Shown piece after piece: positions 41,298 through 50,454 of a stretch of DNA of 64,000 bases (position 1 is its first letter; every line of letters begins with the position of its first letter). The position numbers were made by a program, and so were the translations under genes. This stretch comes from Saprospiraceae bacterium (GTDB lineage Bacteria; Bacteroidota; Bacteroidia; Chitinophagales; Saprospiraceae), in the NCBI GenBank assembly GCA_016715245.1, contig JADKAS010000009.1, positions 1 through 64,000 of the forward strand. Direction: 5' to 3'. The notes under the pieces are model-generated. The model was not told where the DNA came from. It was given only the letters and a program-made list of their open reading frames with translations, and ran no database searches.

Positions 41298-42044
41298 TTA
41301 TTCACCCGGAAAAATAAAAACGGCATCATCTATAGGAACATTGATTTCAATTTTTTCAATTGAAATAGATGCAGCTATCTGGCCATCAAACTTTGATGTA
41401 ATTGAAAACGGAAAAACAATTCCGCCTGATTCCTGATAGTCTGACATTACCGTTTCCTGATATTTACCTTTTGCCGGCCCTTTAGGTATGATGGATTTTG
41501 TTAGAATAGGTACAAAATTTTCTTTGTCAAAATAATAGATTGTAGCATTTTCTTCTTCAACACCACTCAAAATATATGGTTTTTTTGTGAGCTTAACTTT
41601 AAAACAATCTGTTCCTTCAGCCGTTTCGCTACCCAATAGTTCCGCTTTATAACCTTTATCTTTGTATTTTAAAAAAGCATCCGGAAAGTCTTCAAATTGA
41701 GATTTTAATAACTCACTATCTTCTTTTTCCATTTTTTCAGCTTTCATATTCATAAAATTTGTCTGCCACCCTGTTTCACCGTCAAAACAAGGTTGAACAA
41801 ACTCCATTCCCTGAAAAGAAAAAGAGATTTTATTCTTTACCCCTTTGGATAACATTACAGTTGGAAATTCCATTCCCTGAGCATTAACTTTTCCTGTCAT
41901 TTTGGTAGATGAAACTTTGGAAATAGCCTCTCTGCCTCCAATGTTTTCGAAATACTTATTTAAAATTTCATCTAATGTCTGGCTTTGGGCTACTGTATTC
42001 ACAAAAAACAATACAAAAAGAAAAACAAAATTTTTAAGTTTCAT
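41298..42044 (-). CDS. LolA-like exported protein (outer membrane lipoprotein-sorting family)
   Basis: A 248-aa secreted protein with a signal peptide (1-20) and an N-terminal helix including Tyr-Phe-Glu-Asn-Ile-Gly-Gly-Arg-Glu-Ala. That helix is frequent in Bacteroidota proteins with the LolA/LolB half-barrel fold. Repeated beta strands follow, ending with Asp-Asp-Ala-Val-Phe-Ile-Phe-Pro. These proteins are thought to carry or sense hydrophobic ligands in the periplasm. It shares direction with the VPS10-like gene just downstream (about 117 bases), but function is not established. Confidence 0.68.
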   Translation of the reverse strand: MKLKNFVFLFVLFFVNTVAQSQTLDEILNKYFENIGGREAISKVSSTKMTGKVNAQGMEFPTVMLSKGVKNKISFSFQGMEFVQPCFDGETGWQTNFMNMKAEKMEKEDSELLKSQFEDFPDAFLKYKDKGYKAELLGSETAEGTDCFKVKLTKKPYILSGVEEENATIYYFDKENFVPILTKSIIPKGPAKGKYQETVMSDYQESGGIVFPFSITSKFDGQIAASISIEKIEINVPIDDAVFIFPGE

Positions 42045-42158
42045 AAATTTTAATTTGATTAATAAAGAATTACATCAAAAGTATTTAATTAAACTCTTTA
42101 CAACATGAATTTTCGACCAGAATGGATATTTTTCAGACAATATGTATTATTTCTCTGT

Positions 42159-42863
42159 CTATGCCACTTTTTTCTTTTTTTCAATAGTATTCATCTGAAT
42201 GATATCAACTAAAAACGCAAATGCCATGGAAAAGTAAATGTAGCCTTTTGGAATATGGAATGAAAGTCCTTCTGCAATTAAAGTAACTCCGATCATCAAA
42301 AGAAAACTAAGCGCCAAAATCTTGAATGACGGGTGTTTGTGAATAAAATTTGCTATAGGTTTACTGGCAATAAGCATGATAATAACGGTTACTATAACCG
42401 ATGTATACATAATCCACAATTCGTTAACCATACCAACAGCTGTGATTATTGAATCAATAGAAAACACAATATCAAGAATAATAATTTCTCCCAACATTCT
42501 CTTAAATGAAACTTTTCCTTTTATTTCCGGAGCATGTTCTCCATCTTCCTCAGTATTTATATAGATTTCTTTTGTGCTTTTAAATAATAAAAAAAGTCCT
42601 CCACAAAATAATATCAGGCTTTTTCCTGAAAAGTCAATTTCAAAAAGCCTGAAAAGTGTTGTATCAAGTTTCAAAATCCATGATATAAACCCCAGTAATG
42701 CAAGTCTCATCAAAAGAGCAAGACCAATACCCCAATATCGCAGTTTATCCCTTTTGTCTGCCGGCATTTTGTCAGAAAGAATGGAAATAAATATGATATT
42801 GTCAATACCAAGAATAACTTCCAGAGCTATAAGTGTCAATAAAGGAATAATGGCGTCCATCAT
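42159..42863 (-). CDS. TerC family membrane protein
   Basis: A 234-aa polytopic protein of the TerC/Alx family, implicated in manganese export or metal loading of exported proteins and historically in tellurite resistance. The two diagnostic acidic motifs are present: Gly-Ile-Asp-Asn-Ile-Ile at residues 19-24 and Ser-Ile-Asp-Ser-Ile-Ile near residue 136. About seven hydrophobic segments are predicted by eye. It is a single gene, divergent from the acyltransferase gene. No tellurite gene cluster is nearby. Confidence 0.9.
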   Translation of the reverse strand: MMDAIIPLLTLIALEVILGIDNIIFISILSDKMPADKRDKLRYWGIGLALLMRLALLGFISWILKLDTTLFRLFEIDFSGKSLILFCGGLFLLFKSTKEIYINTEEDGEHAPEIKGKVSFKRMLGEIIILDIVFSIDSIITAVGMVNELWIMYTSVIVTVIIMLIASKPIANFIHKHPSFKILALSFLLMIGVTLIAEGLSFHIPKGYIYFSMAFAFLVDIIQMNTIEKKKKVA

Positions 42864-42987
42864 GGAATGATATTTATTTTAAAGTGCGAAAGTAGGATAT
42901 TTTTTTTCAATTTTGTACGTCTTGAACACAAGTTTAGGTGAAAATTAGTTTGCTGTGACGTACATTTAACCTTTAATATAGCAATCT

Positions 42988-43911
42988 GTGTTTTCAGCCC
43001 TTTTATTTTACCTCATCGTATTTCCTTTATCCAAACTTCCTTTGAGGGTGATTTACCTTATTTCCGATCTTTTTTATTTTTTTCTAAATACTGTATTTCC
43101 TTATCGTCAAAAAGTTATTCAACAAAACCTTAACCGTAGTTTTCCGGATAAAAGTCCGAAAGAAATCCAACAATTGCAGAAAAAATTTTATCGCCACCTG
43201 TCAGATCTTCTTGCAGAAGGAATTAAGAATCTCAGTATTTCTAAAGAGGAATTATCAAAACGGGTTTTTGTTGAAAATCCTCAAATCATGGTTGATTTGT
43301 ATGAAAAGGGAAAAAGTGTCATTCTTGTGGCAGGACATTACAATAACTGGGAATGGATGATTACTTCTCAAAACCAATTACTTCCTCATCAGGCGATCGG
43401 CATTGGTAAACCACTTTCCAATGGATTCTGGGATAAAAAATTAAACCTGCTCCGGGGGCGATACGGGATGATTATAGCTCATGCTAAAAATTTTAAAGAA
43501 GTTCTGGAAAGTGAAAAAAACAATCCTGTTTCTGTATTGGTACTTACTGACCAATCACCTGTTGATTCGCGTAAAAGTTATTGGATGTCTTTTTTGCACC
43601 AGCAAACACCTGTGCTTTTTGGCGCCGAACTGATGGCGTTTACTTATGATTTTCCTGTAGTCTATTATACTATGAAAAAGGAAAAAAGAGGATATTACAA
43701 AATCACATTACAAACCATCACAGAGCAACCCAGACTGACACAATGGGGAGAAATCACGGAAGCGCACACCCGACTTCTGGAAAAGGACATTCTCGCCAAC
43801 CCGGAATATTGGTTATGGTCACATAAACGCTGGAAACTGGAAATACCTAATGACCTCGAATCACTGAAAAAACAGCAGAAGGCCGATTTTGAAATAAAGT
43901 TTAATATATAA
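42988..43911 (+). CDS. Lysophospholipid/lipid A acyltransferase, LpxL (HtrB) family
   Basis: A 307-aa protein from the GTG at 42988, which gives the expected N-terminal hydrophobic segment; no nearby ATG is better placed. The catalytic dyad motif is Gly-His-Tyr-Asn-Asn-Trp-Glu near residue 116 (His-Xaa4-Glu), and Asp-Gln-Ser-Pro follows. In the family it adds a secondary acyl chain to lipid A or a related lipid at the inner membrane's cytoplasmic face. Bacteroidota members are often annotated only as lipid A biosynthesis acyltransferase. A disrupted omega-amidase gene follows 11 bases later. Confidence 0.88.
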   Translation: MFSALLFYLIVFPLSKLPLRVIYLISDLFYFFLNTVFPYRQKVIQQNLNRSFPDKSPKEIQQLQKKFYRHLSDLLAEGIKNLSISKEELSKRVFVENPQIMVDLYEKGKSVILVAGHYNNWEWMITSQNQLLPHQAIGIGKPLSNGFWDKKLNLLRGRYGMIIAHAKNFKEVLESEKNNPVSVLVLTDQSPVDSRKSYWMSFLHQQTPVLFGAELMAFTYDFPVVYYTMKKEKRGYYKITLQTITEQPRLTQWGEITEAHTRLLEKDILANPEYWLWSHKRWKLEIPNDLESLKKQQKADFEIKFNI

Positions 43912-43922
43912 ATTCCGAATTT

Positions 43923-44652
43923 ATGAGAATTGCCCTGTTTCAAATGGACGTTTCCTGGCTGGATCCTGATAAAAATCTGCAAAAGATTCAAAATATCTTT
44001 GTCAAGAAATCAGCGGAAAGGTGCTGACATTCTAATGCTACCGGAAATGTTTTCTACAGGATATGTCCTGAATACATCTTAATTTCTAAATCGATCTGGC
44101 AACACAACGTAATCAAGGCAATAACGGAATTTGTGTATAGGAAAATGGTATAATACTATGATAACTGTTGATTCTTCAGGTTTGATACATAGCTATGACA
44201 AAATTCATTTATTTTCCCCGGCCGGTGAAGCAAAAACATATTCACCCGGGAACGAACCTTCAATATGGGTTTATGAAAAATGGAATATACAACCTTTGAT
44301 TTGTTATGATCTTAGATTCCCATACCTGTCTTTTGTCTGCAGACAACCTCACCTTCTGATCTATGCTGCAAACTGGCCGGAACAAAGAATTGAACACTGG
44401 GAGATCTTATTACGGGCAAGAGCTATAGAAAATGCCTGTTATGTCATCGGTGTAAACAGGAGAGGAACGGATGAAAACGGTTATGTTTATCCCGGTCATT
44501 CATTAGTCTGTGATTTTAAAGGCGACCTTCTTTTATCGATGGACAAATACAAAAACTTTGATCTTATAGACCTTGACTTTGAGTCTATGATGGAATACAG
44601 GAAAAAATTACCTTTTCAGGACGACAGGAAATATTGTGAGATTAAGGTATAA
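43923..44652 (+). pseudogene. Omega-amidase/nitrilase family gene, multiply disrupted
   Basis: The sequence reads as a near-full-length carbon-nitrogen hydrolase of the omega-amidase type. It starts Arg-Ile-Ala-Leu-Phe-Gln-Met-Asp at 43923. Glu of the triad is in Leu-Pro-Glu-Met-Phe, Lys in Tyr-Asp-Lys-Ile-His-Leu-Phe, and Cys in Ile-Cys-Tyr-Asp-Leu-Arg-Phe-Pro. A one-base shift near 44018 ends the first frame at TGA. The second frame then meets three stops between about 44080 and 44120 and resumes cleanly from ~44131. About 15 codons also seem to be missing there. The intact family deaminates 2-oxoglutaramate or similar amides. Confidence 0.8.
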
Positions 44653-44704
44653 GAATTTGGAATCCGAACCCTACAAAAAAAGGGATTTTCTAAGTTATCA
44701 GAAA

Positions 44705-44986
44705 TCAGTCGACAACGTTTTTCTTCTTTTTAAACAACTTTGTCAATCTTTTTAAAATCCATTTTGTCGCAGAAACTTCCAATTTTCCGGTAAGGTAGGT
44801 TTTAACTTCATGTTCCGCGATTGACATGCTCTCTGTAGCGAGTGCAGACAATGAAGTATTCGTTTTGAGTTGTGCTACTTCTTTTTTAATTTTTAAAAAA
44901 GCAATTTCACGTTCCATTTTAAGGACTTCCATCTCTTGCTGAATTTCTTCAAAAGAAGTATATTTTTTCTTTTTGTCAGTCATCAA
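44705..44986 (-). CDS. DUF6327-like small protein
   Basis: A 93-aa, highly charged protein. It begins Lys-Lys-Lys-Lys-Tyr-Thr-Ser-Phe-Glu-Glu-Ile, has a Glu-rich helix likely to form a coiled coil (residues 15-45), and ends in a basic Lys tract. It matches the third member of a Bacteroidota trio (YtxH, holin-like, DUF6327). It overlaps the holin-like gene by 11 bases, so translation is probably coupled. Function is unknown; envelope stress is often proposed for the trio. Confidence 0.7.
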   Translation of the reverse strand: MMTDKKKKYTSFEEIQQEMEVLKMEREIAFLKIKKEVAQLKTNTSLSALATESMSIAEHEVKTYLTGKLEVSATKWILKRLTKLFKKKKNVVD

Positions 44987-45326
44987 AAAATATTTCAGAT
45001 AAATTTTTTAATAAAATTTTATCCATAAATCGCGGCTTTACATATACTATCAGAAGAATCATCAACAGATATATTCCTGAAACAATCAGAAAACCGTACA
45101 AATAACTGTCTGTTATTTTTGCAAAAAACAAAGCCAGAGAAATGGATAAAAAAATGATAAACAGGAAAACAAACAAAATCAGGAAAATAAATTTTATAAA
45201 CAGGGATACCGATTTAGCAAAAACTTTAAAAATCCAAAGTCTAATCAGCCTGATCGAATTATCAGTATATTTCTCTGAATTTTCTTTTATTTCCCGAATA
45301 TTGTTTTTTAATTCTTCGAAAGGCAT
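44976..45326 (-). CDS. Phage-holin superfamily III-like membrane protein
   Basis: A 116-aa protein with an N-terminal amphipathic helix (Glu-Asn-Ser-Glu-Lys-Tyr) and two strong membrane segments (about residues 42-70 and 75-97), then a basic tail. This fits the Phage_holin_3_6/PF07332 arrangement found in non-phage bacterial operons. No lysin or other phage gene is near, so it is not a lysis cassette. It is the middle gene of the YtxH trio, nine bases from ytxH. Confidence 0.75.
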   Translation of the reverse strand: MPFEELKNNIREIKENSEKYTDNSIRLIRLWIFKVFAKSVSLFIKFIFLILFVFLFIIFLSISLALFFAKITDSYLYGFLIVSGIYLLMILLIVYVKPRFMDKILLKNLSEIFFDD

Positions 45327-45335
45327 ACGTTATGT

Positions 45336-45668
45336 TTAAGGCTTTTTCTCCATATTCTCTTTCAGAATATTCAGTTTTTCTTCCAGAATGTGAATGAGCT
45401 CTTCGGTTTTATCTTTGCCTTTATCCATCAGATCTATCACCGTTTTTTCAAACTTTTCTTTGACCTCTTCGGCACTTGTTTTAAGTGTTTCGGTGATTTT
45501 TTCTGTTTCTTCTGTCAAAATGGTTTTGCCCTGATCAAACTTTTTCTTTAATTTTTTTCTGGTTTTCGACCCTTTTCCTGGTGCAAACAAAACACCTATG
45601 GCTGCACCAATGACTATTCCTCCGAGGAGAACTTTTATGGTTTCCGAAGCTTCCTTTGACATATCCAA
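45336..45668 (-). CDS. YtxH domain protein
   Basis: A 110-aa protein with the YtxH signature: one membrane helix (Val-Leu-Leu-Gly-Gly-Ile-Val-Ile-Gly-Ala-Ala-Ile-Gly) leading into Phe-Ala-Pro-Gly-Lys-Gly-Ser-Lys-Thr-Arg, then a long charged alpha-helical tail. It is the first gene of a three-gene operon. In Firmicutes, YtxH belongs to general-stress genes; the role in Bacteroidota is unknown. Confidence 0.82.
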   Translation of the reverse strand: MDMSKEASETIKVLLGGIVIGAAIGVLFAPGKGSKTRKKLKKKFDQGKTILTEETEKITETLKTSAEEVKEKFEKTVIDLMDKGKDKTEELIHILEEKLNILKENMEKKP

Positions 45669-45892
45669 TTATTTAAAATTCAATAATGTAAAGTTCAAAG
45701 TTAATGATTTTTTTGCACAAAAACAAGTATATTTATAATTTAGAGCCAATACAGGTAAGATAAATTGGCGCAAAAAACCATGTTGGATGTCAATCGGACA
45801 CCAAATTCAATTTTGTTGGTTTACCTAATGGTCATCAGATCCTTACCATCTATAAATGAAAAGAATAATACAGGACCGAAAAAATGTAGTTT

Positions 45893-46345
45893 TTATTTTT
45901 TAAAATAGGATTCAAGGGCCTTGTACCTGAAATCAAAAATTTCACTAACCTTTTTATGAACAAATAACTTTCCTGCCACCCATCCGAATAATGATTTCCC
46001 AATGTCGTAGTGAAGAATGTCCGTCATCATGACGCCCCCGTCTACTTCTTCAAAATGGTGCTCGTGATGCCAGGTTTTGTAAGGGCCTTTTCGTTGTTCG
46101 TCAACAAAATATTTGCCCTCCATGATATGAGTAATTTCCGTAACCCAAAGGACCGGAATATTGAGCATGGGTTTTACATAATATTGAATAATAAGTCCTT
46201 CGTACATAACATCCGGAATGTCCCCTAATATTTTAAAATCCAGTTCTTTAGGTGTGACTTCATTCAGGTTTTTTGGAGTCGCAAAAAAAGACCATGCTTT
46301 TTCAAGGGAAATCGGTAAATATTGTTTTCGGGTAAGGGTATGCAT
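45893..46345 (-). CDS. SRPBCC family protein
   Basis: A 150-aa START/Bet v 1-like domain. It begins with a strand followed by Glu-Lys-Ala-Trp-Ser-Phe-Phe-Ala-Thr-Pro, the helix of SRPBCC folds, and has a central Trp-His-His-Glu-His-His-Phe strand. It resembles the group sometimes labelled cell-division inhibitor SulA-like (YfcH-associated cyclase/dehydrase). Such proteins bind hydrophobic ligands or lipids. The gene stands downstream of dtd by 60 bases on the same strand. Confidence 0.75.
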   Translation of the reverse strand: MHTLTRKQYLPISLEKAWSFFATPKNLNEVTPKELDFKILGDIPDVMYEGLIIQYYVKPMLNIPVLWVTEITHIMEGKYFVDEQRKGPYKTWHHEHHFEEVDGGVMMTDILHYDIGKSLFGWVAGKLFVHKKVSEIFDFRYKALESYFKK

Positions 46346-46405
46346 ATCTGTTTAAATATTTTCCCTTCCAGACAACTGAAGCTCTTTATTGTTGTCAGAA
46401 AAGGA

Positions 46406-46858
46406 TCACTCTTTATTTTTTGTGTCTATTACAATGGTCACCGGTCCGTCATTAACCAAAAAAACTTTCATGTCGGCTCCAAAAATTCCTGACTCAACGG
46501 GTTTACCACTTTCTTCAGCCATAGTCTTTTTGAATAATTCATACAAAGCTTCAGCTTTTTCCGGTTTTGCAGATCGGATGAAAGACGGACGATTGCCTTT
46601 TTTGGTTGAAGCAAATAAAGTAAACTGACTGATGACCAAAAAAGAACCGTTTATATCCTGTACAGAAAGGTTCATTTTCCCTTCATCATCATTAAAAATG
46701 CGCAATTGGTTGGTCTTTTTTACCAACCAATCCACATCATTTTCATCATCTTCCTCTTCAATGCCGACTAAAATCAACAAACCGGTTTTGATAGAACCGG
46801 TAGTAACTTCATCGACAACCACCTTTGCTTCGCTGACTCTTTGGATGACAACACGCAT
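46406..46858 (-). CDS. dtd: D-aminoacyl-tRNA deacylase
   Basis: Dtd hydrolyses D-aminoacyl-tRNAs (and mischarged Gly-tRNA-Ala) to keep D-residues out of proteins. At 150 aa it has both defining motifs, Ser-Gln-Phe-Thr-Leu-Phe-Ala near residue 78 and Asn-Asp-Gly-Pro-Val-Thr near residue 137. It starts one base after the glyS stop, so the two form an operon. The pairing of a glycyl-tRNA synthetase with Dtd is functionally apt, since Dtd acts on achiral glycine as well. Confidence 0.94.
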   Translation of the reverse strand: MRVVIQRVSEAKVVVDEVTTGSIKTGLLILVGIEEEDDENDVDWLVKKTNQLRIFNDDEGKMNLSVQDINGSFLVISQFTLFASTKKGNRPSFIRSAKPEKAEALYELFKKTMAEESGKPVESGIFGADMKVFLVNDGPVTIVIDTKNKE

Positions 46859-46859
46859 T

Positions 46860-48392
46860 TTACAACAGACCTTCTAAGGAAACGTTACTTCCGATTTTGG
46901 TTTTGATTTCATCGATGGAAATCCTCTGCTGAACAAGAGTGTCTCTGTCTCTGATGGTTACAGTATTGTTTTCGAGGGTTTCGAAATCGATTGTGATACA
47001 ATATGGTGTACCGATGGCATCCTGCCTTCTGTACCTTCTTCCTATGGCATCTTTTTCGTCATACTGAACAGAAAAATGTTTTTTGAGCGAATGGAAAACA
47101 TCCTGTGCTGCATTGGTCAACTCTTCTTTGTTTTTCAACAGCGGAAGCACAGCTACTTTGACAGGAGCTAATGCAGGATGAAGGCTTAACACCGTTCTGA
47201 CTGAATCCTGTCCGTCGGCATCCGGCACTTTTTCTTCTTTTAGTGCATTGGCTACCATAGCCAAAAACATCCGGTCGCAACCTATGGAAGTTTCCACTAC
47301 AAAAGGGGTATAATTTTCATTCATTTCCGGATCAAAGTACTGCAATTTTTTACCTGAAAGATTTTGATGTTCCCTCAGGTCAAAATCTGTTCTCGAATGA
47401 ATACCTTCAAGTTCTCTGAATCCAAAAGGAAATTCAAATTCTATATCCACAGCGGCATTGGCATAATGCGCCAGATTTTTGTGATCGTGAAAACGAAGTT
47501 TGGCAGGGTCTGTTCCCAACGCTGTGTGCCATTTCAATCTTGTTTCTTTCCAGTAGCGGTACCATTCCATCTCGGTACCGGGTTTTACAAAAAACTGCAT
47601 TTCCATTTGCTCAAACTCCCTCATTCTAAAGATAAACTGACGAGCTACGATTTCATTGCGGAAAGCTTTTCCGATTTGAGCGATTCCAAAAGGAATTTTT
47701 TGTCGGGTTGACTTCTGAACATTCAGAAAGTTGACAAATATTCCTTGTGCCGTTTCCGGACGCAGATACAGCTTACCTTCTTCTCCGGCGATATTACCCA
47801 ATTGTGTATTAAACATCAGATTAAACTGGCGAACTTCAGTCCAGTTGCGGCTTCCACTTTCCGGACAAACAATTTCGTATTCATTAATCATATTGCCTAA
47901 AGCCTCCATATCACCTGCTCCCATGGCTTTGGCAAGCTTGTCAAGAACTTCATCAATCTGCTTTTGTCTTTCAATGATCCTCTCGTTTGTTGTACGGAAT
48001 TGATGTTCGTCGAATGAATCACCAAACCGGGCTTTTGCTTTTTCGATGTCTTTAATGTTTTTAGCTTCTATCTTTTCAGCATATCCTTCAATAAGCTGAT
48101 CTGCTCTGTATCTTTTTTTGGAGTCTTTATTATCGACCAATGGATCATTGAAAGCATCGACATGTCCTGAAGCTTTCCAGGTTTTAGGATGCATAAAAAT
48201 TGCCGCATCAATTCCTACAATATTTTCATGCATTTGAACCATACTCTTCCACCAGTATGATTTTATATTGTTTTTTAATTCCACACCATACGGACCATAA
48301 TCGTATACAGCGCTCAGCCCGTCGTATATTTCGCTTGACTGATAAATAAAACCATATTCTTTGCAATGTGAAATCAAATTTTTAAAATCCAT
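46860..48392 (-). CDS. glyS: Glycyl-tRNA synthetase (alpha2 dimer type)
   Basis: A 510-aa class II synthetase of the single-chain dimeric type used by Bacteroidota, archaea and eukaryotes, not the alpha/beta tetramer of proteobacteria. It opens Lys-Glu-Tyr-Gly-Phe-Ile-Tyr-Gln-Ser-Ser-Glu-Ile-Tyr. Motif 2 is seen in Phe-Arg-Asn-Glu-Ile-Val-Ala-Arg-Gln and Phe-Arg-Met-Arg-Glu-Phe-Glu-Gln-Met-Glu. Motif 3 lies at Ser-Ile-Gly-Cys-Asp-Arg-Met-Phe. A C-terminal anticodon-binding domain completes it. It is followed immediately by dtd. Confidence 0.95.
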   Translation of the reverse strand: MDFKNLISHCKEYGFIYQSSEIYDGLSAVYDYGPYGVELKNNIKSYWWKSMVQMHENIVGIDAAIFMHPKTWKASGHVDAFNDPLVDNKDSKKRYRADQLIEGYAEKIEAKNIKDIEKAKARFGDSFDEHQFRTTNERIIERQKQIDEVLDKLAKAMGAGDMEALGNMINEYEIVCPESGSRNWTEVRQFNLMFNTQLGNIAGEEGKLYLRPETAQGIFVNFLNVQKSTRQKIPFGIAQIGKAFRNEIVARQFIFRMREFEQMEMQFFVKPGTEMEWYRYWKETRLKWHTALGTDPAKLRFHDHKNLAHYANAAVDIEFEFPFGFRELEGIHSRTDFDLREHQNLSGKKLQYFDPEMNENYTPFVVETSIGCDRMFLAMVANALKEEKVPDADGQDSVRTVLSLHPALAPVKVAVLPLLKNKEELTNAAQDVFHSLKKHFSVQYDEKDAIGRRYRRQDAIGTPYCITIDFETLENNTVTIRDRDTLVQQRISIDEIKTKIGSNVSLEGLL

Positions 48393-48515
48393 CTTACTTT
48401 TCTTAATTATTGAAGTGCAAAAATAAGACTATAGTTGTAAAAAAATCGTTTAATATGTTTAATAGATTTGTTTACTTTTAAAATAAATATATTTTTGTTC
48501 AAAATTTTAATAAAT

Positions 48516-48878
48516 ATGCTCGTAAAAAATTTCTTCCTTGTTCTTTTAATTGCTTCTTTCATTTTTGTTGGTTGCGGCCATGATCCGGTTGAAAAGATTG
48601 ATTGCAGTGGTATAACTCCAACGTATTCAGCCGACATTGCCCCAATACTTAACGCAACTTGCGCAGATGATGGTTGTCATGGTAACGTAAATACACAAGC
48701 AGGTATCAAGCTGACCAATTACGCCGAAGCGAAAGCTGGTTCGGGAAACAGTAAGTTTTTAAAAGCCATTAAATATCAGAGCGGGGCCACAGCTATGCCT
48801 CCTGATCCGGCTTTTAAATTAAGTGATGCGCAGGTTAAACTAATAGAATGTTGGATTCAAAATGGAAAACCTGAATAA
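48516..48878 (+). CDS. Cytochrome c-like lipoprotein
   Basis: Using the ATG at 48516, the 120-aa product has a lipoprotein signal (Phe-Val-Gly-Cys, Cys near residue 20). A small heme-c-type domain follows, with Cys-Ala-Asp-Asp-Gly-Cys-His, a CX4CH variant common in Bacteroidota, and Ala-Met-Pro-Pro giving the distal Met. It resembles the single-heme modules found in 'planctomycete cytochrome C' style proteins. It probably sits in the periplasm or on the membrane as an electron carrier or sensor. Whether heme is attached through CX4CH is inferred. A terminator hairpin follows at once. Confidence 0.72.
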   Translation: MLVKNFFLVLLIASFIFVGCGHDPVEKIDCSGITPTYSADIAPILNATCADDGCHGNVNTQAGIKLTNYAEAKAGSGNSKFLKAIKYQSGATAMPPDPAFKLSDAQVKLIECWIQNGKPE

Positions 48879-48896
48879 AAAATTTATTTTTCAAAT

Positions 48897-48940
48897 AAAA
48901 AACCCTCGTAAAAGATTCTTTGCGGGGGTTTTTTATTTTT
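48897..48940 (+). terminator. Terminator after cytochrome-like gene
   Basis: An A6-CCCTCG / CGGGGG-T6 style stem (48897-48907 with 48923-48934) around a 15-base loop, followed by a further T-rich run. It starts 19 bases after the stop. Confidence 0.7.
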
Positions 48941-48980
48941 TAAATTATCACGATATTTTTAACCGTTTTAATAAATAACG

Positions 48981-50399
48981 ATGCATCCAAAGCTTAAAGA
49001 TGTTTACAATCCTGAAAATTTTCGTGCCATTGGTCATCAATTGGTTGATTTGCTGGCTGACTCATTACACAACAATCTCGACAAATCCAGAGAGAAAGTT
49101 ATTGACTACATATCACCTGAAAAAAATTACACTGCTTGGGAAGAAATGTCAAGATCAGAGCCAATTACTGTTTTTAAAAAAATACTTGAAAACTCAATTC
49201 AATTGCAGCATCCGGGTTATATGGGTCATCAGGTCTGTGTCCCTGCACCTTTAGCGGTACTTGCCGGTTTTCAGGGATTAATGCTTAACAGCGGCGGAGC
49301 AATTTATGAAATGTCGGCCGCTGCATCCACCATTGAAAAGTTATGTATTGACAAATTAAAACCCTTTTTTGGCTTTACAGAAGGCGATGGTATTCTGACT
49401 TCCGGTGGCACCATAGCCAACCTGACTGCCTTAATTTGTGCCCGAAATATAAAAGCCAAAGAAGAAATTTGGTCTGAGGGTCAAAATCAAAAATATGCTT
49501 TTATGGTTTCTGAAGAAGCACATTATTGTATAGAAAGAGCAGTAAAGATTATGGGTTGGGGTGATGAAGGTATCATTAAAATCCCCGTTGATGGTAATTT
49601 TGTAATGAAAAACAATTTACTTGAACAACATTTTCAAAAAGCGAAAAACAATGGTATCCGGGTTATTGGTGTGGTTGGAAGTGCCCCAACCACTTCCACC
49701 GGAAAATATGATGAGCTGAAAGGGATCGGAAAATTCTGCAAGATTCACAATTTATGGTTTCATATAGATGCGGCTCATGGTGGGCCTGCTGTTTTTTCAG
49801 AAAAATACAAACACCTGATGGCGGGCTGTGAACTTGCAGACAGTATTACTGTGGATGCCCACAAAATGATGATGGTTCCTTCTTTAACTACAATGTTGTT
49901 TTTTGCAAAAAGTGATGATAGTTATAAAACTTTTGCCCAAAAAGCCCAATACCTCTTTTTTGAAGGTAATCAGGAATGGTATAATTACGGAAAAAGAACG
50001 ATGGAATGCACAAAAGTTATGCTAAGTACCAGGGTTTTTATGTTACTCCACACTTATGGAACGGATATATTCGGAGAAAATATTGACGCGTGTTATGAAA
50101 ATGCCGGGATTTTTGCCGGTTTAATAAAAAGCATTGACAAATTTGAACTGGCTGTGGAACCAGATTCCAATATTTTGTGCTTCAGATACAAATCGAATGA
50201 TGAAAAATACAATAATTCTATAAATTCTTTAATCAGATCGGCTTTATTGAATAATGGCAAATTTTATATTGTCCAAACCACTTTGAATGAAAAAATATTT
50301 TTAAGGGTAAGCCTTATGAATCCTTTTACTGACAAGGAGGACATGATGTCATTGTTAAAAAAAATATTAGAATTAGCAGGACAATTGGAAAATGCTTAA
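48981..50399 (+). CDS. Group II pyridoxal-dependent decarboxylase
   Basis: A 472-aa PLP enzyme of the aromatic-L-amino-acid/2,4-diaminobutyrate/glutamate decarboxylase group. The cofactor Lys is 295 (Val-Asp-Ala-His-Lys-Met-Met). Before it, His-Ile-Asp-Ala-Ala-His-Gly-Gly contains the PLP-stacking and Asp residues, and Thr-Ser-Gly-Gly-Thr-Ile-Ala-Asn is the phosphate-binding loop. Substrate is not determinable from these motifs; both aromatic and diaminobutyrate activities fit. It is a single gene flanked by hairpin terminators. Confidence 0.85.
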   Translation: MHPKLKDVYNPENFRAIGHQLVDLLADSLHNNLDKSREKVIDYISPEKNYTAWEEMSRSEPITVFKKILENSIQLQHPGYMGHQVCVPAPLAVLAGFQGLMLNSGGAIYEMSAAASTIEKLCIDKLKPFFGFTEGDGILTSGGTIANLTALICARNIKAKEEIWSEGQNQKYAFMVSEEAHYCIERAVKIMGWGDEGIIKIPVDGNFVMKNNLLEQHFQKAKNNGIRVIGVVGSAPTTSTGKYDELKGIGKFCKIHNLWFHIDAAHGGPAVFSEKYKHLMAGCELADSITVDAHKMMMVPSLTTMLFFAKSDDSYKTFAQKAQYLFFEGNQEWYNYGKRTMECTKVMLSTRVFMLLHTYGTDIFGENIDACYENAGIFAGLIKSIDKFELAVEPDSNILCFRYKSNDEKYNNSINSLIRSALLNNGKFYIVQTTLNEKIFLRVSLMNPFTDKEDMMSLLKKILELAGQLENA

Positions 50400-50454
50400 T
50401 TAAAAATACGTCCCCTCAAATATTTAAACGTGTATAAGGTCCGTAAAAGAAAAT

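Noticed and set aside
42159..42863. TerC as a tellurite-resistance or phage-defence island
   Set aside because: Only a lone TerC gene is present, without TerB/D/E or stress-cluster partners; the family is widespread housekeeping.
44976..45326. Holin-like protein as evidence of a prophage
   Set aside because: It is the middle gene of a common YtxH/holin-like/DUF6327 chromosomal trio, and no lysin, capsid or integrase is near.
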